The position numbers and the translations under genes are program-made. The notes beneath the pieces are model-generated. The model worked only from the letters and a program-made list of their open reading frames with translations, was not told the DNA's origin and did no database searches. DNA of 51,604 nt from Bacillus sp. AFS001701. GTDB lineage: Bacteria > Bacillota > Bacilli > Bacillales > Bacillaceae_G. Of the stretch, positions 32,914 to 46,028 are shown in pieces. Numbering within the stretch: the stretch's first letter is position 1; each line of letters begins with the position of its first letter. Location of the stretch: the NCBI RefSeq assembly GCF_002559405.1, contig NZ_NTZO01000005.1, positions 1 through 51,604 of the forward strand. Reading direction: 5' to 3'.

Positions 32914-32919
32914 TTCTTA

Positions 32920-34197
<1,278 letters not shown>

Positions 34198-34204
34198 TTA
34201 TTTC

Positions 34205-35740
34205 TTAATGTTTAAAGTGACGAACCCCTGTAAAGACCATTGCAATTCCATATTCATCAGCTTTTTTAATTGAATCTTCATCTTTGATTGATCCGCCCGG
34301 TTGAATAATTGCTGTAATACCAGCTTTAGCCGCTGCTTCTACTGTATCATTCATAGGGAAAAATGCATCTGAAGCTAACGCTGCGCCATTTGATTTTTCG
34401 CCAGCTTGTTCAATCGCAATTTTTGCAGCTCCAACGCGATTCATTTGACCTGCACCAACACCAATTGTCATATGATCTTTCGCTAAAACAATTGCATTTG
34501 ATTTAACATGTTTTACAACTTTCCAACCTAATTTTAAATTCTCCCACTCTTCTTCAGTCGGTTGACGTTTTGTAGGAACTGTAATTGTTGCATCATCTAA
34601 TCCAAATGTATCCATATCTTGACGTAATAAGCCACCATGAACTGTCGTTAATTTAGGTGCAAACGTAGGCTTAGTTTCTAAGTCTACTGTTAATAAACGT
34701 AAGTTCTTTTTACTAGTTAAGATTTCTAAAGCCTCTTCACTAAATGAAGGAGCGATAATAATTTCTAAGAATAATTCATGCATTTTCTTAGCTGTTGCAG
34801 CATCAACTTCATGGTTTGTCGCAATAATTCCTCCAAAAATTGAAACTGGATCAGCAGTATAAGCACGATCATAAGCTTCTTCAATTGTAGTGCCTTCGCC
34901 TACTCCACAAGGATTCATGTGTTTTACAGCGACAACAGCTGGATTTGAGAATTCGCGTACAATATTTAGTGCTTCATTAGCGTCATTAATATTGTTATAA
35001 GAAAGCTCTTTACCGTGTAATTGCTCTGCATAAGCAATAGACGAAACTGTTGGCATTGGAGCACGATAGAATGTCGCTTTTTGGTGAGGATTTTCACCAT
35101 AACGTAAAGATTGTTTTAATTCGTAAGTAACAGTATAGCTTTCAGGATTTTCTTCTCCTACTTGCTCTGTTAAATAATTAGAAATTAATGAATCATAAGC
35201 TGCAGTATGACGGAAAACTTTAGCAGCTAATCGACGGTTCGTAGTAATAGAAACCGCATTATTTTCAGCTAACTCAGCTAAAATCACTTCATAATCTGTT
35301 GGGTCAACTACTACAGATACAAATTCATGATTTTTAGCTGCTGAACGAAGCATTGTAGGGCCACCGATATCGATATTTTCAATTGCATCTTCAAATGTAA
35401 CATCAGGCTTCATGATCGTTTCTTTAAACGGATATAAATTTACACAAACTAAATCAATTGGCTGTATTCCTAACTCGTTCATTTGACGCATATGTTCTGC
35501 ATTTGAACGAACACCTAGTAAACCTCCGTGAATTGAAGGATGTAATGTTTTTACACGACCATCCATAATTTCTGGAAAGTTAGTTACTTCTGAAATACCA
35601 ATTACATTTAATCCAGCATCTTTTAATAAATTATAAGTTCCACCTGTTGAAATAACTTCAAAATCATGTTTAATTAATCCACTTACAAATTCAATAATCC
35701 CTTGTTTATCTGAAACGCTAACTAAAGCTCGTTTTTTCAT
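34205..35740 (-). CDS. purH: Bifunctional AICAR formyltransferase / IMP cyclohydrolase
   Basis: 511 residues. The N-terminal IMP cyclohydrolase opens with [17 protein letters not shown] and contains STGGT and [14 protein letters not shown]; the C-terminal AICAR formyltransferase carries [25 protein letters not shown] and [11 protein letters not shown]. Last two steps of IMP synthesis. It lies 48 bases past purN. Confidence 0.97.
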   Translation of the reverse strand: MKKRALVSVSDKQGIIEFVSGLIKHDFEVISTGGTYNLLKDAGLNVIGISEVTNFPEIMDGRVKTLHPSIHGGLLGVRSNAEHMRQMNELGIQPIDLVCVNLYPFKETIMKPDVTFEDAIENIDIGGPTMLRSAAKNHEFVSVVVDPTDYEVILAELAENNAVSITTNRRLAAKVFRHTAAYDSLISNYLTEQVGEENPESYTVTYELKQSLRYGENPHQKATFYRAPMPTVSSIAYAEQLHGKELSYNNINDANEALNIVREFSNPAVVAVKHMNPCGVGEGTTIEEAYDRAYTADPVSIFGGIIATNHEVDAATAKKMHELFLEIIIAPSFSEEALEILTSKKNLRLLTVDLETKPTFAPKLTTVHGGLLRQDMDTFGLDDATITVPTKRQPTEEEWENLKLGWKVVKHVKSNAIVLAKDHMTIGVGAGQMNRVGAAKIAIEQAGEKSNGAALASDAFFPMNDTVEAAAKAGITAIIQPGGSIKDEDSIKKADEYGIAMVFTGVRHFKH

Positions 35741-35788
35741 GATATATTCCCCTATCTAATCGATTTCATGCTCTATATCTAAATCTAG

Positions 35789-36352
35789 TTAACTAAATAA
35801 TTTTTTTAGTGTTTGCACATATAAAACATGCTCGACACTATGAACCTTCTGCTCAAGAGACTCTTTAGAATCTCTCTTTTCAATCAGAATTTCTTCTTGC
35901 GCAATAATTGGACCAGTATCCATTCCTTCATCGACATAATGAACTGTTACACCTGTCGATTCGACACCTGCTAGGAGAGCTTGACCAATTGCGTCTTTTC
36001 CAGGAAATAATGGTAGAAATGAAGGATGAATATTTACTATTTTCCCAGGAAATGAGTCTAAAATTGTCGGACCAATCAATCTCATATATCCAGCTAAAAC
36101 GATAAATTCGACATTTAACTCTTTAAGATGGGCAATAATTTCACCTTCATAGTGCTCTTTTGATTCATAGTTTTTCGCTGAAAATATAAATGATGGAATA
36201 TTTGCTTGCTTTGCTCGTTCGATACAAAATGCATTTGGACGATCACAAACAAGTAATTTCACTTCAGCATTCACTTCTCCGCTTAGAGTTGCATCAAGAA
36301 TGGCCTGAAAGTTGCTGCCATTTCCTGAAGCAAATACGGCAATCTTCTTCAT
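35789..36352 (-). CDS. purN: Phosphoribosylglycinamide formyltransferase
   Basis: 187 residues; folate-dependent formylation of GAR. The catalytic residues are in VNIHPSFLPLFPG (Asn and His) and VDEGMDTGPIIAQ (Asp). IAVFASGNGSNFQAIL opens the fold. Its ATG shares one base with the purM stop. Confidence 0.96.
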   Translation of the reverse strand: MKKIAVFASGNGSNFQAILDATLSGEVNAEVKLLVCDRPNAFCIERAKQANIPSFIFSAKNYESKEHYEGEIIAHLKELNVEFIVLAGYMRLIGPTILDSFPGKIVNIHPSFLPLFPGKDAIGQALLAGVESTGVTVHYVDEGMDTGPIIAQEEILIEKRDSKESLEQKVHSVEHVLYVQTLKKLFS

Positions 36353-37389
36353 TACAGAGAACCTCCGCCAAAGGTTACACCTTCACCTGCTTTTGTTCTT
36401 CCGATAATAAATACTTTTTCTCCGTCTTCTTCTAATAGTTTAATAGTGTCATGTAAGTTCTCTTCACTAATCGCAAGAACCATGCCAATACCCATATTAA
36501 AAATATTAAACATTTCTTCGCGCTTCAATTCACCAATCTCTTCTAATAAATCAAAGATCGGTTGGATTGGCCATGAACCGTAATCAATTTCTGCACCGAT
36601 TCCCTCTGGAAGCATTCTTGGGATATTTTCAATAAACCCACCACCAGTAATATGTGCCATACCTTTTACTTCAAACTTTTTAAGGACATTTAAGATTGGT
36701 TTTACATAAATTTTAGTTGGGCGTAGTAATTCTTCGCCTAAAGTATGACCTAATTTATCAATATGTTGATCAAGCGTTAAGCCACCTTTTTCTAATAAAA
36801 CTTTACGAACTAGAGAATATCCATTACTATGGATTCCGTTTGATGAGATTCCTAATAAGATATCTCCTTCTTTAATGCTTTGTCCTGTTACAAGCTTCGG
36901 CTTGTCAACAATCCCTACTGCAAAACCAGCAATATCATATTCATCTTCTGGATACATACCAGGCATCTCTGCAGTTTCTCCACCGACTAATGAGCAACCT
37001 GCTTGAACGCAGCCATCAGAAACACCTTTTACAATTTGCTCAATTCGTTCAGGTACAGCCTTGCCAACTGCTAAGTAATCTAGGAAAAATAAAGGCTCCG
37101 CTCCTTGAACCACAATATCATTCACACACATCGCGACTGCATCAATGCCGATCGTATCGTGACGGTCCATTTGGAAAGCTAATTTTAATTTTGTTCCTAC
37201 TCCATCTGTCCCTGATACAAGAACCGGTTCCTTATAGTTGAATTTGGAAAGATCAAACATTCCTCCAAATCCTCCTAATCCACCAAGAACTTCTTGACGC
37301 ATTGTTTTTTGAACGTGTTTCTTCATTCTGTTCACTGCTTCATAGCCAGCTTCGATATCTACTCCAGCTTGTTTATATGCATTCGCCAT
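36352..37389 (-). CDS. purM: Phosphoribosylformylglycinamidine cyclo-ligase (AIR synthetase)
   Basis: 345 residues. AIR synthetase, the ATP-dependent ring closure giving the imidazole. [41 protein letters not shown] and [15 protein letters not shown] are family motifs. The gene is 85 bases past purF, with a GC-rich hairpin in that gap. Confidence 0.96.
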   Translation of the reverse strand: MANAYKQAGVDIEAGYEAVNRMKKHVQKTMRQEVLGGLGGFGGMFDLSKFNYKEPVLVSGTDGVGTKLKLAFQMDRHDTIGIDAVAMCVNDIVVQGAEPLFFLDYLAVGKAVPERIEQIVKGVSDGCVQAGCSLVGGETAEMPGMYPEDEYDIAGFAVGIVDKPKLVTGQSIKEGDILLGISSNGIHSNGYSLVRKVLLEKGGLTLDQHIDKLGHTLGEELLRPTKIYVKPILNVLKKFEVKGMAHITGGGFIENIPRMLPEGIGAEIDYGSWPIQPIFDLLEEIGELKREEMFNIFNMGIGMVLAISEENLHDTIKLLEEDGEKVFIIGRTKAGEGVTFGGGSL

Positions 37390-37433
37390 GTGATGATTTC
37401 CCCTTTCAGTTCCTTATGAATAGATTCAATTGT

Positions 37434-37465
37434 AAAGAGGCGGCGACTTTGCTCACCGCCTCTTT
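37434..37465 (-). promoter_or_regulatory. Strong GC-rich hairpin between purF and purM
   Basis: AAAGAGGCGG (37434-37443) and CCGCCTCTTT (37456-37465), a perfect 10-bp stem with a 12-base loop. Read along the operon, only TTTACAATTG follows it, a weak terminator tail; read on the plus strand eight T residues follow. Most likely it partly attenuates or protects pur mRNA and stops antisense transcription. Confidence 0.6.
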
Positions 37466-37474
37466 TTTTTAATA

Positions 37475-38887
37475 TTAATTATGAGAATGTACTAATTCAT
37501 TTTCATCATAGATTACTGTTGGATACTTCCCTGTAAAGCAAGCAGTACATTGGCCTCTATTTGGTCCCTCATGATTTCTACCAATAGCATTTAGTAATCC
37601 TTCTAAACTAATAAATTCTAATGAATCTGCACCAATTTCTTCGCAAATTTCTTCTATTGTATTAGTTGCAGCAATTAACTCTTCTCTTGTAGAAGTGTCA
37701 ATACCGTAATAGCAAGGATTTTTCAATGGTGGTGCGCCAATACGAACATGAACTTCACTTGCACCTGCATCACGTAACATTTGTACGATTCGGCGGCTTG
37801 TAGTTCCTCGAACGATTGAATCATCTACCATTACTACACGTTTCCCTTCTACGATCGAACGAACTGGAGAAAGTTTCATCTTAACCCCTTGCTCTCTAAG
37901 TTCTTGAGAAGGTTGAATAAATGTGCGACCTACGTACCGATTTTTAATCAATCCAAGTTCATATGGAATACCAGATTCTTCAGCGTAACCAACTGCTGCT
38001 GAAATACTTGAATCTGGAACACCGATTACTACGTCTGCTTCAACAGGAGCTTCTTTTGCTAATACACGCCCCATATTTTTACGTGCAGCATGAACATTGA
38101 TATTATCAATATTGCTGTCAGGACGAGAGAAATAAATATATTCCATACTACAAATTGTGTGATTAACTGATGAAGTAAATTGATCAGTTTCCACTCCCTT
38201 GTCTGAAATAATAAGTAATTCTCCCGGATTAATATCACGAATATATTTAGCTCCGACTACATCAAATGCACACGTCTCTGAAGCTACAACATAAGCGTCA
38301 CCTAGTTTAGCTAACGCCAAAGGTCTAAAGCCATTTGGATCTAGTGCGACATACATTGCATCTTTTGTTAGAACTAAGTAAGCGAAAGCTCCTTTGATCA
38401 TATTTAAAGATGCTTTAATGCTATCTTTTAATGGAGCAGAACCATTACGTTTAATTAAATGAGCAAGTACTTCAGTATCAGAAGTAGTTTGAAAAATACT
38501 ACCTTGCATCTCTAAGTCTTTACGTAATCTTGAAGCATTTACTAAATTACCATTATGAGCAAGAGCAATGCTTCCAGTATGCGATTGGAATAATAGAGGC
38601 TGAACATTTTCATAGCCGCCTCCACCTGCAGTTGCATAACGAACATGACCAATAGCAGCTTTTCCGTGTAAATCATTTAATTGACCTTTACTGAAAACCT
38701 CTGTTATTAAGCCAAGTCCTTTTGCACCTTCAAGTTCATTCCCATTCGTTACAACAATTCCAGCTCCTTCTTGGCCTCTATGTTGTAAGCTATGAAGACC
38801 ATAGTAGGAGATTTGGGCAGCATCAGTATGCCCCCAAATTCCAAATATTCCACACTCTTCGTTTAGTCCTTTTATTTCAGCAAGCAT
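37475..38887 (-). CDS. purF: Amidophosphoribosyltransferase (glutamine PRPP amidotransferase)
   Basis: 470 residues from [16 protein letters not shown]; the first committed step of purine synthesis. Eleven residues precede Cys12, which becomes the N-terminal nucleophile after self-cleavage, as in Bacillus. The iron-sulfur ligands are visible ([25 protein letters not shown]) and the PRPP loop is [14 protein letters not shown] longer frame to 38905 has no support; the chosen ATG matches the homologue. The start overlaps the end of purL by 16 bases. Confidence 0.96.
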   Translation of the reverse strand: MLAEIKGLNEECGIFGIWGHTDAAQISYYGLHSLQHRGQEGAGIVVTNGNELEGAKGLGLITEVFSKGQLNDLHGKAAIGHVRYATAGGGGYENVQPLLFQSHTGSIALAHNGNLVNASRLRKDLEMQGSIFQTTSDTEVLAHLIKRNGSAPLKDSIKASLNMIKGAFAYLVLTKDAMYVALDPNGFRPLALAKLGDAYVVASETCAFDVVGAKYIRDINPGELLIISDKGVETDQFTSSVNHTICSMEYIYFSRPDSNIDNINVHAARKNMGRVLAKEAPVEADVVIGVPDSSISAAVGYAEESGIPYELGLIKNRYVGRTFIQPSQELREQGVKMKLSPVRSIVEGKRVVMVDDSIVRGTTSRRIVQMLRDAGASEVHVRIGAPPLKNPCYYGIDTSTREELIAATNTIEEICEEIGADSLEFISLEGLLNAIGRNHEGPNRGQCTACFTGKYPTVIYDENELVHSHN

Positions 38888-41091
38888 GGGATCGCCTCTT
38901 TCCAAGCTTGTTTCAGTTCGTCAACTGAAGCATGAAGAACTGTTTCATTGTTTTCATTACGAACTGTTACTGATGTTTCTTCTGTAACTGTACCGATTAA
39001 CTTTGCATCTACTAATGCTTCGAATTGTTCTTTATGTTCAGGTTTAACTGAAAGTAAGAAACGTGATTGAGTTTCGCTAAATAATGAAACAACCTCATTT
39101 CCTTCAATCGTAATAGTTGCACCAACTTCTGACGGACCAAATGTGCTTTCTGCAATCGCTACAGCTAAACCACCCTCAGAAATATCGTGTGCTGAAGCAA
39201 CTACACCTGCTTGAATAGCAGCAAGAATTTGCTCTTGGCGACTAGATTCAACAGCTAAATCAATACTTGGTGCTTTACCAAAGATTTTGCCATTTAATAA
39301 TTTTTGAAGCTCACTTCCACCGAATTCAGCTTCTGCTCCACCGATTATATAAATTAAATCGCCAGCAGTTTTAAAGTTTTGAGTCGTGATGTGCTCGACA
39401 TCTTCAATTAGACCTACCATACCAACTACAGGAGTTGGGTAAACTGCTTCACCATTTGTTTCGTTATATAATGATACGTTACCACCGATTACTGGAGTAC
39501 TTAATACATTACAAGCTTCACTCATACCATCTGTTGCTTTTTCTAACTGCCAGAAAATCTCAGGTTTTTCAGGATTTCCGAAGTTTAAGCAATCTGTAAT
39601 TGCAAGTGGACGAGCACCTGAACAAACTACATTACGAGCTGCTTCTGCTACTGCAATTTTCCCACCAACTTCTGGATCTAAATATAAGTAGCGTGCATTA
39701 CAGTCAGTTGTCATTGCTAGAGCTTTTTTTGTATCACGAATTCTGATTACTGCAGCATCTGAACCTGGAGCAACTACTGTATTTGTACGAACCATGTAAT
39801 CATACTGACCGTAAACCCACTCTTTACTTGCGATTGTAGGTTGAGAAAGTAATTGTTTTAACGTTTCTTTTGAATCACTAATTTCAGGAATATAGTTTTC
39901 CATCGCTTGGAACTCACCATAATATGCAGGTTCAGTTGATGGCTTATGATATACTGGAGCTTCTTCAGCAAGAGCATCTACAGGTAATTCAGCTACAACC
40001 TCACCTTTATGAAGTAAGCGAAGCATCTTATCATCTGTAACACGTCCTACTGATACAGCATGTAGATCATACTTTTCAAATAAGTCTACGATTTCTTGCT
40101 CTCTACCTTTTTCTACAACTAGTAACATACGTTCTTGAGATTCAGATAGCATCATTTCGTAAGCTGTCATACCAGCTTCACGTTGAGGAACTAAATCAAG
40201 ATTCATCTCAATTCCCATTCCAGCTTTTGAAGCCATTTCAGCAGATGATGATGTTAATCCAGCTGCACCCATATCTTGAATACCAACAAGAGCGTCATTT
40301 TGAACAACTTCTAAACATGCTTCAAGTAGTAACTTCTCCATAAATGGATCGCCTACTTGTACCGCTGGGCGTTTCTCATCAGATGCATCAGATAACTCTT
40401 CAGAAGCAAAAGTTGCACCATGAATTCCATCACGTCCAGTTGAAGCACCAACGTACATAACTGTATTTCCAGCACCATGCGCTTGACCTTTTTTAATATC
40501 TTTATGATTGATTAATCCAACACACATTGCATTTACTAAAGGATTGCCTTCGTAACATGGATCGAAGTTTACTTCTCCACCAACTGTTGGAATACCAATA
40601 CAGTTTCCATATCCAGCAATACCTGCAACTACTTCTTCAAATAAATACTTAACTCTTGGAGTTTCTAATTCACCAAATCGTAAAGAATTTAGAAGGGCAA
40701 CAGGACGTGCTCCCATTGAAAATACATCACGAATAATTCCACCTACACCAGTTGCAGCGCCTTGATATGGTTCAATTGCAGAAGGGTGATTATGGCTTTC
40801 GATTTTAAATACTACAGCTTGTTCATCGCCAATATCAACAATACCTGCGCCTTCACCTGGTCCTTGTAAAACATGCTCACCGCTTATTGGGAATTTACGT
40901 AATAAAGGTTTTGAGTTTTTATAACTACAATGTTCAGACCACATTACTGAGAATAATCCAAGCTCTGTATAGTTCGGATTGCGACCAATAATTGATTTGA
41001 TTAATTGAAACTCTTCATCAGTTAAGCCCATAGTGGCATAAATTCTATCATTTTCAATTTGAATTGGATTTGGCTCAAGAAGTAACGACAT
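38872..41091 (-). CDS. purL: Phosphoribosylformylglycinamidine synthase subunit PurL
   Basis: 739 residues, the small-type FGAM synthetase, which works with PurS and Pur[17 protein letters not shown] and [29 protein letters not shown] are standard, as are the duplicated ATP-binding halves. It overlaps purQ by 17 bases and purF by 16, so translation is tightly coupled. Confidence 0.97.
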   Translation of the reverse strand: MSLLLEPNPIQIENDRIYATMGLTDEEFQLIKSIIGRNPNYTELGLFSVMWSEHCSYKNSKPLLRKFPISGEHVLQGPGEGAGIVDIGDEQAVVFKIESHNHPSAIEPYQGAATGVGGIIRDVFSMGARPVALLNSLRFGELETPRVKYLFEEVVAGIAGYGNCIGIPTVGGEVNFDPCYEGNPLVNAMCVGLINHKDIKKGQAHGAGNTVMYVGASTGRDGIHGATFASEELSDASDEKRPAVQVGDPFMEKLLLEACLEVVQNDALVGIQDMGAAGLTSSSAEMASKAGMGIEMNLDLVPQREAGMTAYEMMLSESQERMLLVVEKGREQEIVDLFEKYDLHAVSVGRVTDDKMLRLLHKGEVVAELPVDALAEEAPVYHKPSTEPAYYGEFQAMENYIPEISDSKETLKQLLSQPTIASKEWVYGQYDYMVRTNTVVAPGSDAAVIRIRDTKKALAMTTDCNARYLYLDPEVGGKIAVAEAARNVVCSGARPLAITDCLNFGNPEKPEIFWQLEKATDGMSEACNVLSTPVIGGNVSLYNETNGEAVYPTPVVGMVGLIEDVEHITTQNFKTAGDLIYIIGGAEAEFGGSELQKLLNGKIFGKAPSIDLAVESSRQEQILAAIQAGVVASAHDISEGGLAVAIAESTFGPSEVGATITIEGNEVVSLFSETQSRFLLSVKPEHKEQFEALVDAKLIGTVTEETSVTVRNENNETVLHASVDELKQAWKEAIPCLLK

Positions 41092-41758
41092 GGTTTTCCC
41101 TCCAGTTTCTTACAATCGAACGAAATAGTTGAAGTCCGTCTGCACTACCTAATAATGCATCAACTGCACGCTCAGGGTGTGGCATCATACCTAATACATT
41201 TCCTTTTTCATTAACAATTCCTGCGATATCATCTAAACTACCGTTCGGATTATTTTGATAACGGAAAATTATCTGGTTATTACTTTTAAGTGATTCGTAT
41301 GTTTCTTGATCGCAATAGTAATTTCCTTCACCATGTGCGATTGGTACAGTAATTACTTGTCCTTTTTCATAACCAGTTGTAAACATTGATTCATTGTTTT
41401 CAACAACTAGCTCTACTTGTTTACACATAAATTTTAATTTCTCATTACGTCTAAGAGTACCTGGTAGTAGACCTGCTTCAGTTAGGATTTGGAATCCATT
41501 ACACACGCCAAATACTGGTTTACCTTCAGCAGCAGCTTTCTTCACGGCATCCATCACGTTTGCAAAGCCTGCAATTGCGCCAGAGCGTAAGTAATCTCCA
41601 TATGAGAAGCCACCTGGTAATAAGATACCATCAAATTCATCTAAATTCGTTGAATCATGCCATACGTATTCTACTTCTTCGCCTAACTCATCTTTGATTG
41701 CATGATACATATCAACATCACAATTTGAGCCCGGGAACACAATTACTGCAAACTTCAC
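41075..41758 (-). CDS. purQ: Phosphoribosylformylglycinamidine synthase subunit PurQ
   Basis: 227 residues, the class-I glutaminase that feeds ammonia to PurL. Cysteine nucleophile in [10 protein letters not shown], and His/Glu in MMPHPERA. Its ATG overlaps the purS stop by four bases (ATGA). Confidence 0.97.
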   Translation of the reverse strand: MKFAVIVFPGSNCDVDMYHAIKDELGEEVEYVWHDSTNLDEFDGILLPGGFSYGDYLRSGAIAGFANVMDAVKKAAAEGKPVFGVCNGFQILTEAGLLPGTLRRNEKLKFMCKQVELVVENNESMFTTGYEKGQVITVPIAHGEGNYYCDQETYESLKSNNQIIFRYQNNPNGSLDDIAGIVNEKGNVLGMMPHPERAVDALLGSADGLQLFRSIVRNWRENHVVTS

Positions 41759-42009
41759 TGTGCGACTACCTCCTCTACCTCATAACGGTAATCTTCAATT
41801 ACGATGTTTGCTAATAACTTTTCACACATTTCTTTTACTGTAGTATCTAAATCTGCAACATTTTTATCAATTAATAATTCCATATATTTACCGATACGAA
41901 CATCTTGAACTTCGCTAAAATTCATGCTATGAAGTGCGTTTTTAACTGCATTTCCTTGTGGATCTAAAACACTTTCTCTTAATGTAACGAATACTCTTAC
42001 TTTGAACAT
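41755..42009 (-). CDS. purS: Phosphoribosylformylglycinamidine synthase subunit PurS
   Basis: 84 residues; the small subunit that links PurQ and Pur[20 protein letters not shown] and the ending [12 protein letters not shown] are typical. It overlaps purC by 13 bases and purQ by 4. Confidence 0.95.
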   Translation of the reverse strand: MFKVRVFVTLRESVLDPQGNAVKNALHSMNFSEVQDVRIGKYMELLIDKNVADLDTTVKEMCEKLLANIVIEDYRYEVEEVVAQ

Positions 42010-42719
42010 GATAATCCCCCTAAGCGTTTTAAAATTTCTTCGTATCCATCTGTTAAGTTACCTAAATCTCTACGGAATACATCTTTATCAAATTTCGCGT
42101 TTGTATCTTTATCCCATAATCGGCAAGTATCTGGTGAAATCTCATCTGCTAACAAAATTGTTCCATCATTTAATTTGCCAAATTCTAATTTAAAATCAAC
42201 TAATCGAACATTACATGCATTAAACTGTTCTACTAGTACATCATTAACACGGAGAGCAATCTCTTTAATTGTTTCAAGATCTTCAGTTGTTGCTAGTTTA
42301 AGTGCAGCGATATGATCCTCATTAATAATTGGATCACCTAAATCATCACGTTTGTAATAAAACTCAATGATTGGTTTTTCTAACTTAACACCCTCATCTA
42401 ACCCCATGCGTTTCGATAAGCTACCAGCAACGATATTTCTAACAACTACTTCAATTGGTACAATTGTTACTCGTTTTACAAGTTGTTCAAGTTCTGATGT
42501 TTTTTCTACGAAATGAGATGCAATACCTGATTCCATTAACTTTGAAAATAATAAACTAGTAATCGCATTATTCAAGCGACCTTTACCAGCAATTTCTGCT
42601 TTCTTTTCACCGTTAAATGCAGTTGCTGAATCTTTGTACTCAACTCTTACAATTTCAGGATTCTCAGTTGAGAAAATTCTTTTTGCTTTTCCCTCATACA
42701 ACATTACTTGCTCTGCCAT
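41997..42719 (-). CDS. purC: SAICAR synthetase
   Basis: 240 residues from MAEQVMLYEGKAKRIF; joins aspartate to CAIR. FNGEKKAEIAGKG, VPIEVVVRNIVAGS and LADEISPDTCRLWD are the family motifs. A frame open to 42737 starts at an ATG with no proper ribosome site; GGGAGG lies ahead of the inner ATG. It overlaps purS by 13 bases and lies 113 bases past purB with a hairpin in between. Confidence 0.95.
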   Translation of the reverse strand: MAEQVMLYEGKAKRIFSTENPEIVRVEYKDSATAFNGEKKAEIAGKGRLNNAITSLLFSKLMESGIASHFVEKTSELEQLVKRVTIVPIEVVVRNIVAGSLSKRMGLDEGVKLEKPIIEFYYKRDDLGDPIINEDHIAALKLATTEDLETIKEIALRVNDVLVEQFNACNVRLVDFKLEFGKLNDGTILLADEISPDTCRLWDKDTNAKFDKDVFRRDLGNLTDGYEEILKRLGGLSCSK

Positions 42720-42785
42720 GCTAACAATGCCTCCCATATCCTCATTTAAACACCCAATAGAATTTCTGCTTTATCTGTTATTTGA

Positions 42786-42827
42786 ATTGTTTGGCTAAGA
42801 ATTTTTATCTAATCTTAGCCAAACAAT
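42786..42827 (-). promoter_or_regulatory. Perfect 15-bp hairpin between purB and purC
   Basis: ATTGTTTGGCTAAGA (42786-42800) and TCTTAGCCAAACAAT (42813-42827) with a 12-base loop, inside the operon and 5 bases past the purB stop. No T-run follows, so it should not stop polymerase completely. It is likely an mRNA stability or processing element separating purEKB from purCSQLFMNHD, in the one sizeable gap of that stretch. Confidence 0.65.
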
Positions 42828-42832
42828 ATTTA

Positions 42833-44128
42833 TTAATTTAATCCTAAGCGTTCAAAAATTGTATCGACTTGACTTAAGTGGTAGCTGTAGTCAAAGCAAT
42901 CATTAATTTCTTCTTGAGATAATAAAGAAGTAATTTTTTCTTCTGCTTCTACAAGCTCTTTAAACTGTACTTGAGTTTCCCAAGCTTCCATTGCTTTTGG
43001 TTGAACAGTATCATAAGCCTCTTCACGAGACATTCCTTTTTCAATTAAAGCAAGAAGTACACGTTGAGAATAAATTAATCCGTAAGTACGGTCCATATTA
43101 CGTTTCATATTCTCAGGGAATACTGTAAGGTTTTTAACAATATTTCCAAATCGATTTAACATGTAATTTAAAAGTATTGTTGCATCCGGTAAGATGATTC
43201 TTTCTGCAGATGAATGTGAGATATCTCTTTCATGCCAAAGTGATACATTTTCATAAGCTGTAACCATATGACCTCTAATTACACGAGCTAAACCTGTCAT
43301 GTTTTCAGATCCAATTGGATTACGTTTATGTGGCATTGCAGAAGAGCCTTTTTGACCTTTTGCAAAGAATTCTTCAACTTCGCGTGTTTCACTTTTTTGT
43401 AATCCACGTACTTCAGTTGCAAATTTCTCAATTGAAGTTGCAATTAAAGATAATGTTGCCATGTAGTGAGCATGACGATCACGTTGTAAAGTTTGAGTTG
43501 AAATTGGAGCTGCTTGGATTCCTAGTTTTTCACAAACATATTCTTCAACAAATGGAGGAATATTTGCGTAAGTTCCAACAGCACCTGAGATTTTACCTAC
43601 TCGAACTGTTTCAATCGCACTCTTAAATCGCTCTAAGTTACGCTTCATTTCTTCAGTCCATAATGCAAGTTTTAAGCCGAAAGTAGTTGGTTCTGCATGT
43701 ACACCGTGAGTACGTCCCATCATTACTGTGTACTTATGTTCTTTAGCTTTTGTTTCAAGAATTCCAATAAAATTCTCTAAATCTTTTAATAAGATATCGT
43801 TTGCTTGGCGTAGTAAGTAAGAAAGTGCCGTGTCTACTACGTCAGTTGATGTTAAACCATAATGTACCCATTTACGTTCGTCGCCTAATGTTTCAGAAAC
43901 TGCACGAGTAAATGCAACTACGTCATGACGTGTTTCTTTTTCAATTTCATAAATTCGGTTTATATCGAAAGAAGCTTTTTCACGTAACACTTTTACGTCT
44001 TCTTTAGGAATATCTCCTAATTCAGCCCATGCTTCACATGCTAAGATTTCAACTTCTAACCAAGCTTTAAATTTGTTTTCTTCTGTCCAAATTGCTGCCA
44101 TTTCTGGGCGTGAATAACGTTCAATCAT
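42833..44128 (-). CDS. purB: Adenylosuccinate lyase
   Basis: 431 residues from [14 protein letters not shown]. Cleaves SAICAR and adenylosuccinate. The signature [18 protein letters not shown] and the [10 protein letters not shown] region are clear. The extended frame to 44158 is not needed; the ATG overlaps the purK stop by four bases (ATGA). Confidence 0.96.
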   Translation of the reverse strand: MIERYSRPEMAAIWTEENKFKAWLEVEILACEAWAELGDIPKEDVKVLREKASFDINRIYEIEKETRHDVVAFTRAVSETLGDERKWVHYGLTSTDVVDTALSYLLRQANDILLKDLENFIGILETKAKEHKYTVMMGRTHGVHAEPTTFGLKLALWTEEMKRNLERFKSAIETVRVGKISGAVGTYANIPPFVEEYVCEKLGIQAAPISTQTLQRDRHAHYMATLSLIATSIEKFATEVRGLQKSETREVEEFFAKGQKGSSAMPHKRNPIGSENMTGLARVIRGHMVTAYENVSLWHERDISHSSAERIILPDATILLNYMLNRFGNIVKNLTVFPENMKRNMDRTYGLIYSQRVLLALIEKGMSREEAYDTVQPKAMEAWETQVQFKELVEAEEKITSLLSQEEINDCFDYSYHLSQVDTIFERLGLN

Positions 44129-45273
44129 ATTTTTACCTCCACCGGGTTTTGTTCCCAAATCCCTAACTCTTGTACTTTTTGCATCGCTAGTTCTGTTGAT
44201 GCTGCCATTATATTAATATGTCCCATTTTACGGCCTTTTTTGCTTTCTTCTTTTCCATAAAGATGGACATTTAATGTACTATCATTTTGCATTACATTCA
44301 ATACTTCTTCAACATGTTCACCTAATATATTCACCATTACAACCGGTTTAAGTAATTCCGTATTCCCTAATGGTAAATTACAAACCGCTCGAATATGCTG
44401 CTTGAATTGTGAAGTTTCAACTGCCTCCATCGTATAGTGTCCTGTATTATGTGGACGCGGAGCTAATTCATTAATATAAACCTGCTCATCTTCTGTTACA
44501 AATAACTCAATTGCTAAAACACCTACAAGATGAAATGAGCTAGCTACTTTTTTTGCATAGTTCTCTGCTGTTTCTATTACCGATTTTGAAGTATTTGCCG
44601 GTACAGATGAAGTATGCAGAATTTGATTTATATGAACATTCTCTGCAATTGGAAACGTATTTACCTCTCCATTACTATTTCTTGCGACAATTATTGACAA
44701 TTCTTTTTCAAAAGGAACCCAGCCCTCAAGAATACTTTGCTGTTTTTTAACAAGTTCTAACGCTTCAACAAAGTCTTCTTCAGATCTTAAAACAACTTGC
44801 CCTTTACCGTCATAACCACCTGTTGTCGTTTTTAAAACAGCTGGTAAACCTATTTTCGTAACTGCTTCAGAAAATTGCTCTTCATTTTCTACTAGTCGAA
44901 ATGGAGCAACCTTAATGCCTAAATTTTGAATAGCTGTTTTTTCAGTTAATCTATTTCTTGTTAGCTTTAATAACTCGCTACCTTGAGGTAAATAGGAATG
45001 CTCATCTAAATACTCAAGTGCTTTTACATCAATATTTTCAAATTCATATGTTATAACATCACTTACTTTCGCAAGCTGTTTAATTGCTTCTAAATTTGAA
45101 TACTCAGCCGTAATCTCTATATCAGATACTTGCCCACAAGGTGAGTTTGGAGTAGGATCTAAAACAGCTATTTTATAGCCCATTTCTTTCGCTGAAAGCG
45201 CCATCATTCTTCCAAGTTGACCTCCTCCGATGATCCCTATTGTTTGTCCTGGTAGAATTACTTTGCTATTCAT
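44125..45273 (-). CDS. purK: N5-carboxyaminoimidazole ribonucleotide synthase
   Basis: 382 residues, an ATP-grasp enzyme that adds bicarbonate to [24 protein letters not shown] opens the protein; [15 protein letters not shown] is the ATP loop and [13 protein letters not shown] the metal/bicarbonate site. It overlaps purE by four bases and purB by four. Confidence 0.96.
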   Translation of the reverse strand: MNSKVILPGQTIGIIGGGQLGRMMALSAKEMGYKIAVLDPTPNSPCGQVSDIEITAEYSNLEAIKQLAKVSDVITYEFENIDVKALEYLDEHSYLPQGSELLKLTRNRLTEKTAIQNLGIKVAPFRLVENEEQFSEAVTKIGLPAVLKTTTGGYDGKGQVVLRSEEDFVEALELVKKQQSILEGWVPFEKELSIIVARNSNGEVNTFPIAENVHINQILHTSSVPANTSKSVIETAENYAKKVASSFHLVGVLAIELFVTEDEQVYINELAPRPHNTGHYTMEAVETSQFKQHIRAVCNLPLGNTELLKPVVMVNILGEHVEEVLNVMQNDSTLNVHLYGKEESKKGRKMGHINIMAASTELAMQKVQELGIWEQNPVEVKI

Positions 45274-45755
45274 AGTGATTCACTGCTTTCTAGAACTTGT
45301 TTAGTAGTGTTTTTACGACGAGTTTCTAATGCTAAATAAACTTCTTGATCTTGGATACTTAATACTTGAGCTGCAAGTAAGCCTGCGTTCGTCGCACCTG
45401 CTTTACCAATTGCAACAGTTGCAACAGGTACTCCACCTGGCATTTGTACTATTGATAATAATGAATCTAATCCATTTAGAGCTTTTGATTGTACTGGTAC
45501 ACCAATTACTGGAAGTGTCGTTTTTGCTGCTACCATTCCTGGTAAGTGAGCAGCCCCGCCTGCACCTGCAATGATGACTTTAATACCACGTTCTCTAGCT
45601 GATTCTGCATACTCAAACATTAAATCTGGTGTACGATGTGCTGAAACAACTCGCTTCTCATAGCTTATATTTAGTTCTTCTAACACATCACAAGCATGTT
45701 TCATTGTTTCCCAATCACTTGTACTCCCCATAATGACCCCAACTACCGGTTTCAT
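45270..45755 (-). CDS. purE: N5-carboxyaminoimidazole ribonucleotide mutase
   Basis: 161 residues from [16 protein letters not shown]. Converts N5-CAIR to CAIR. SAHRTPD and [11 protein letters not shown] are the active-site signatures. A TTG five codons upstream is inside the GGGGG ribosome site, so the ATG at 45755 is the start. It heads the pur operon, behind a riboswitch leader. Confidence 0.96.
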   Translation of the reverse strand: MKPVVGVIMGSTSDWETMKHACDVLEELNISYEKRVVSAHRTPDLMFEYAESARERGIKVIIAGAGGAAHLPGMVAAKTTLPVIGVPVQSKALNGLDSLLSIVQMPGGVPVATVAIGKAGATNAGLLAAQVLSIQDQEVYLALETRRKNTTKQVLESSESL

Positions 45756-45811
45756 CTGCTTTTCCCCCAAGTTTATTCGCTATTTTTTTATTTTTACAAA
45801 AAATTCCCAAC

Positions 45812-45869
45812 AAAAAACGCCTAAATAGAAATATCCCTCTATGGCGAGAAAGATAATCTACTTAGGCGT
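45812..45869 (-). terminator. Leader terminator of the pur operon (riboswitch expression platform)
   Basis: ACGCCTAA (45817-45824) and TTAGGCGT (45862-45869), extended past one mismatch by TCTA/TAGA, with a T-run on the minus strand (TTTTTTG). It lies between the purine aptamer and purE, where guanine binding would favour it and switch the operon off. Confidence 0.85.
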
Positions 45870-45901
45870 ATACTAATTTACGTACACGTGTGATTAACTT
45901 C

Positions 45902-45972
45902 CCCTCATAGTCCAGTAATTTAAGGTTACTAGGTAGAAACTTTTGGGCCATATTCCCAAACTTATATGAGGT
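45902..45972 (-). ncRNA. Guanine-class purine riboswitch aptamer
   Basis: Read on the minus strand: P1 CCTCAT/ATGAGG (45903-45908 with 45966-45971), the joining region TATAAG, P2 TTTGGG...CCCAAA around the ATATGG loop, GTTTCTACC, then P3 and the J3/1 GGACTATGAGG. This is the conserved purine-aptamer layout. The specificity base in GACTAT is C, which by known rules selects guanine/hypoxanthine, not adenine. It controls purE-purD through the terminator just downstream. Confidence 0.95.
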
Positions 45973-45992
45973 TTGCTAAATTTCCTATCTCT

Positions 45993-46021
45993 ATAGTATC
46001 AATTTATAACTCTTTTTTCAA
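45993..46021 (-). promoter_or_regulatory. Sigma-A promoter of the pur operon
   Basis: -35 TTGAAA (46016-46021) and -10 TACTAT (45993-45998) with an exact 17-base spacer on the minus strand. It is about 20 bases upstream of the guanine aptamer, so the leader RNA begins just before it. Confidence 0.8.
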
Positions 46022-46028
46022 TAAAATA

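Noticed and set aside
43315-43626. 103-codon plus-strand open frame inside purB
   Set aside because: Antisense of the purB signature region; no own start signals.
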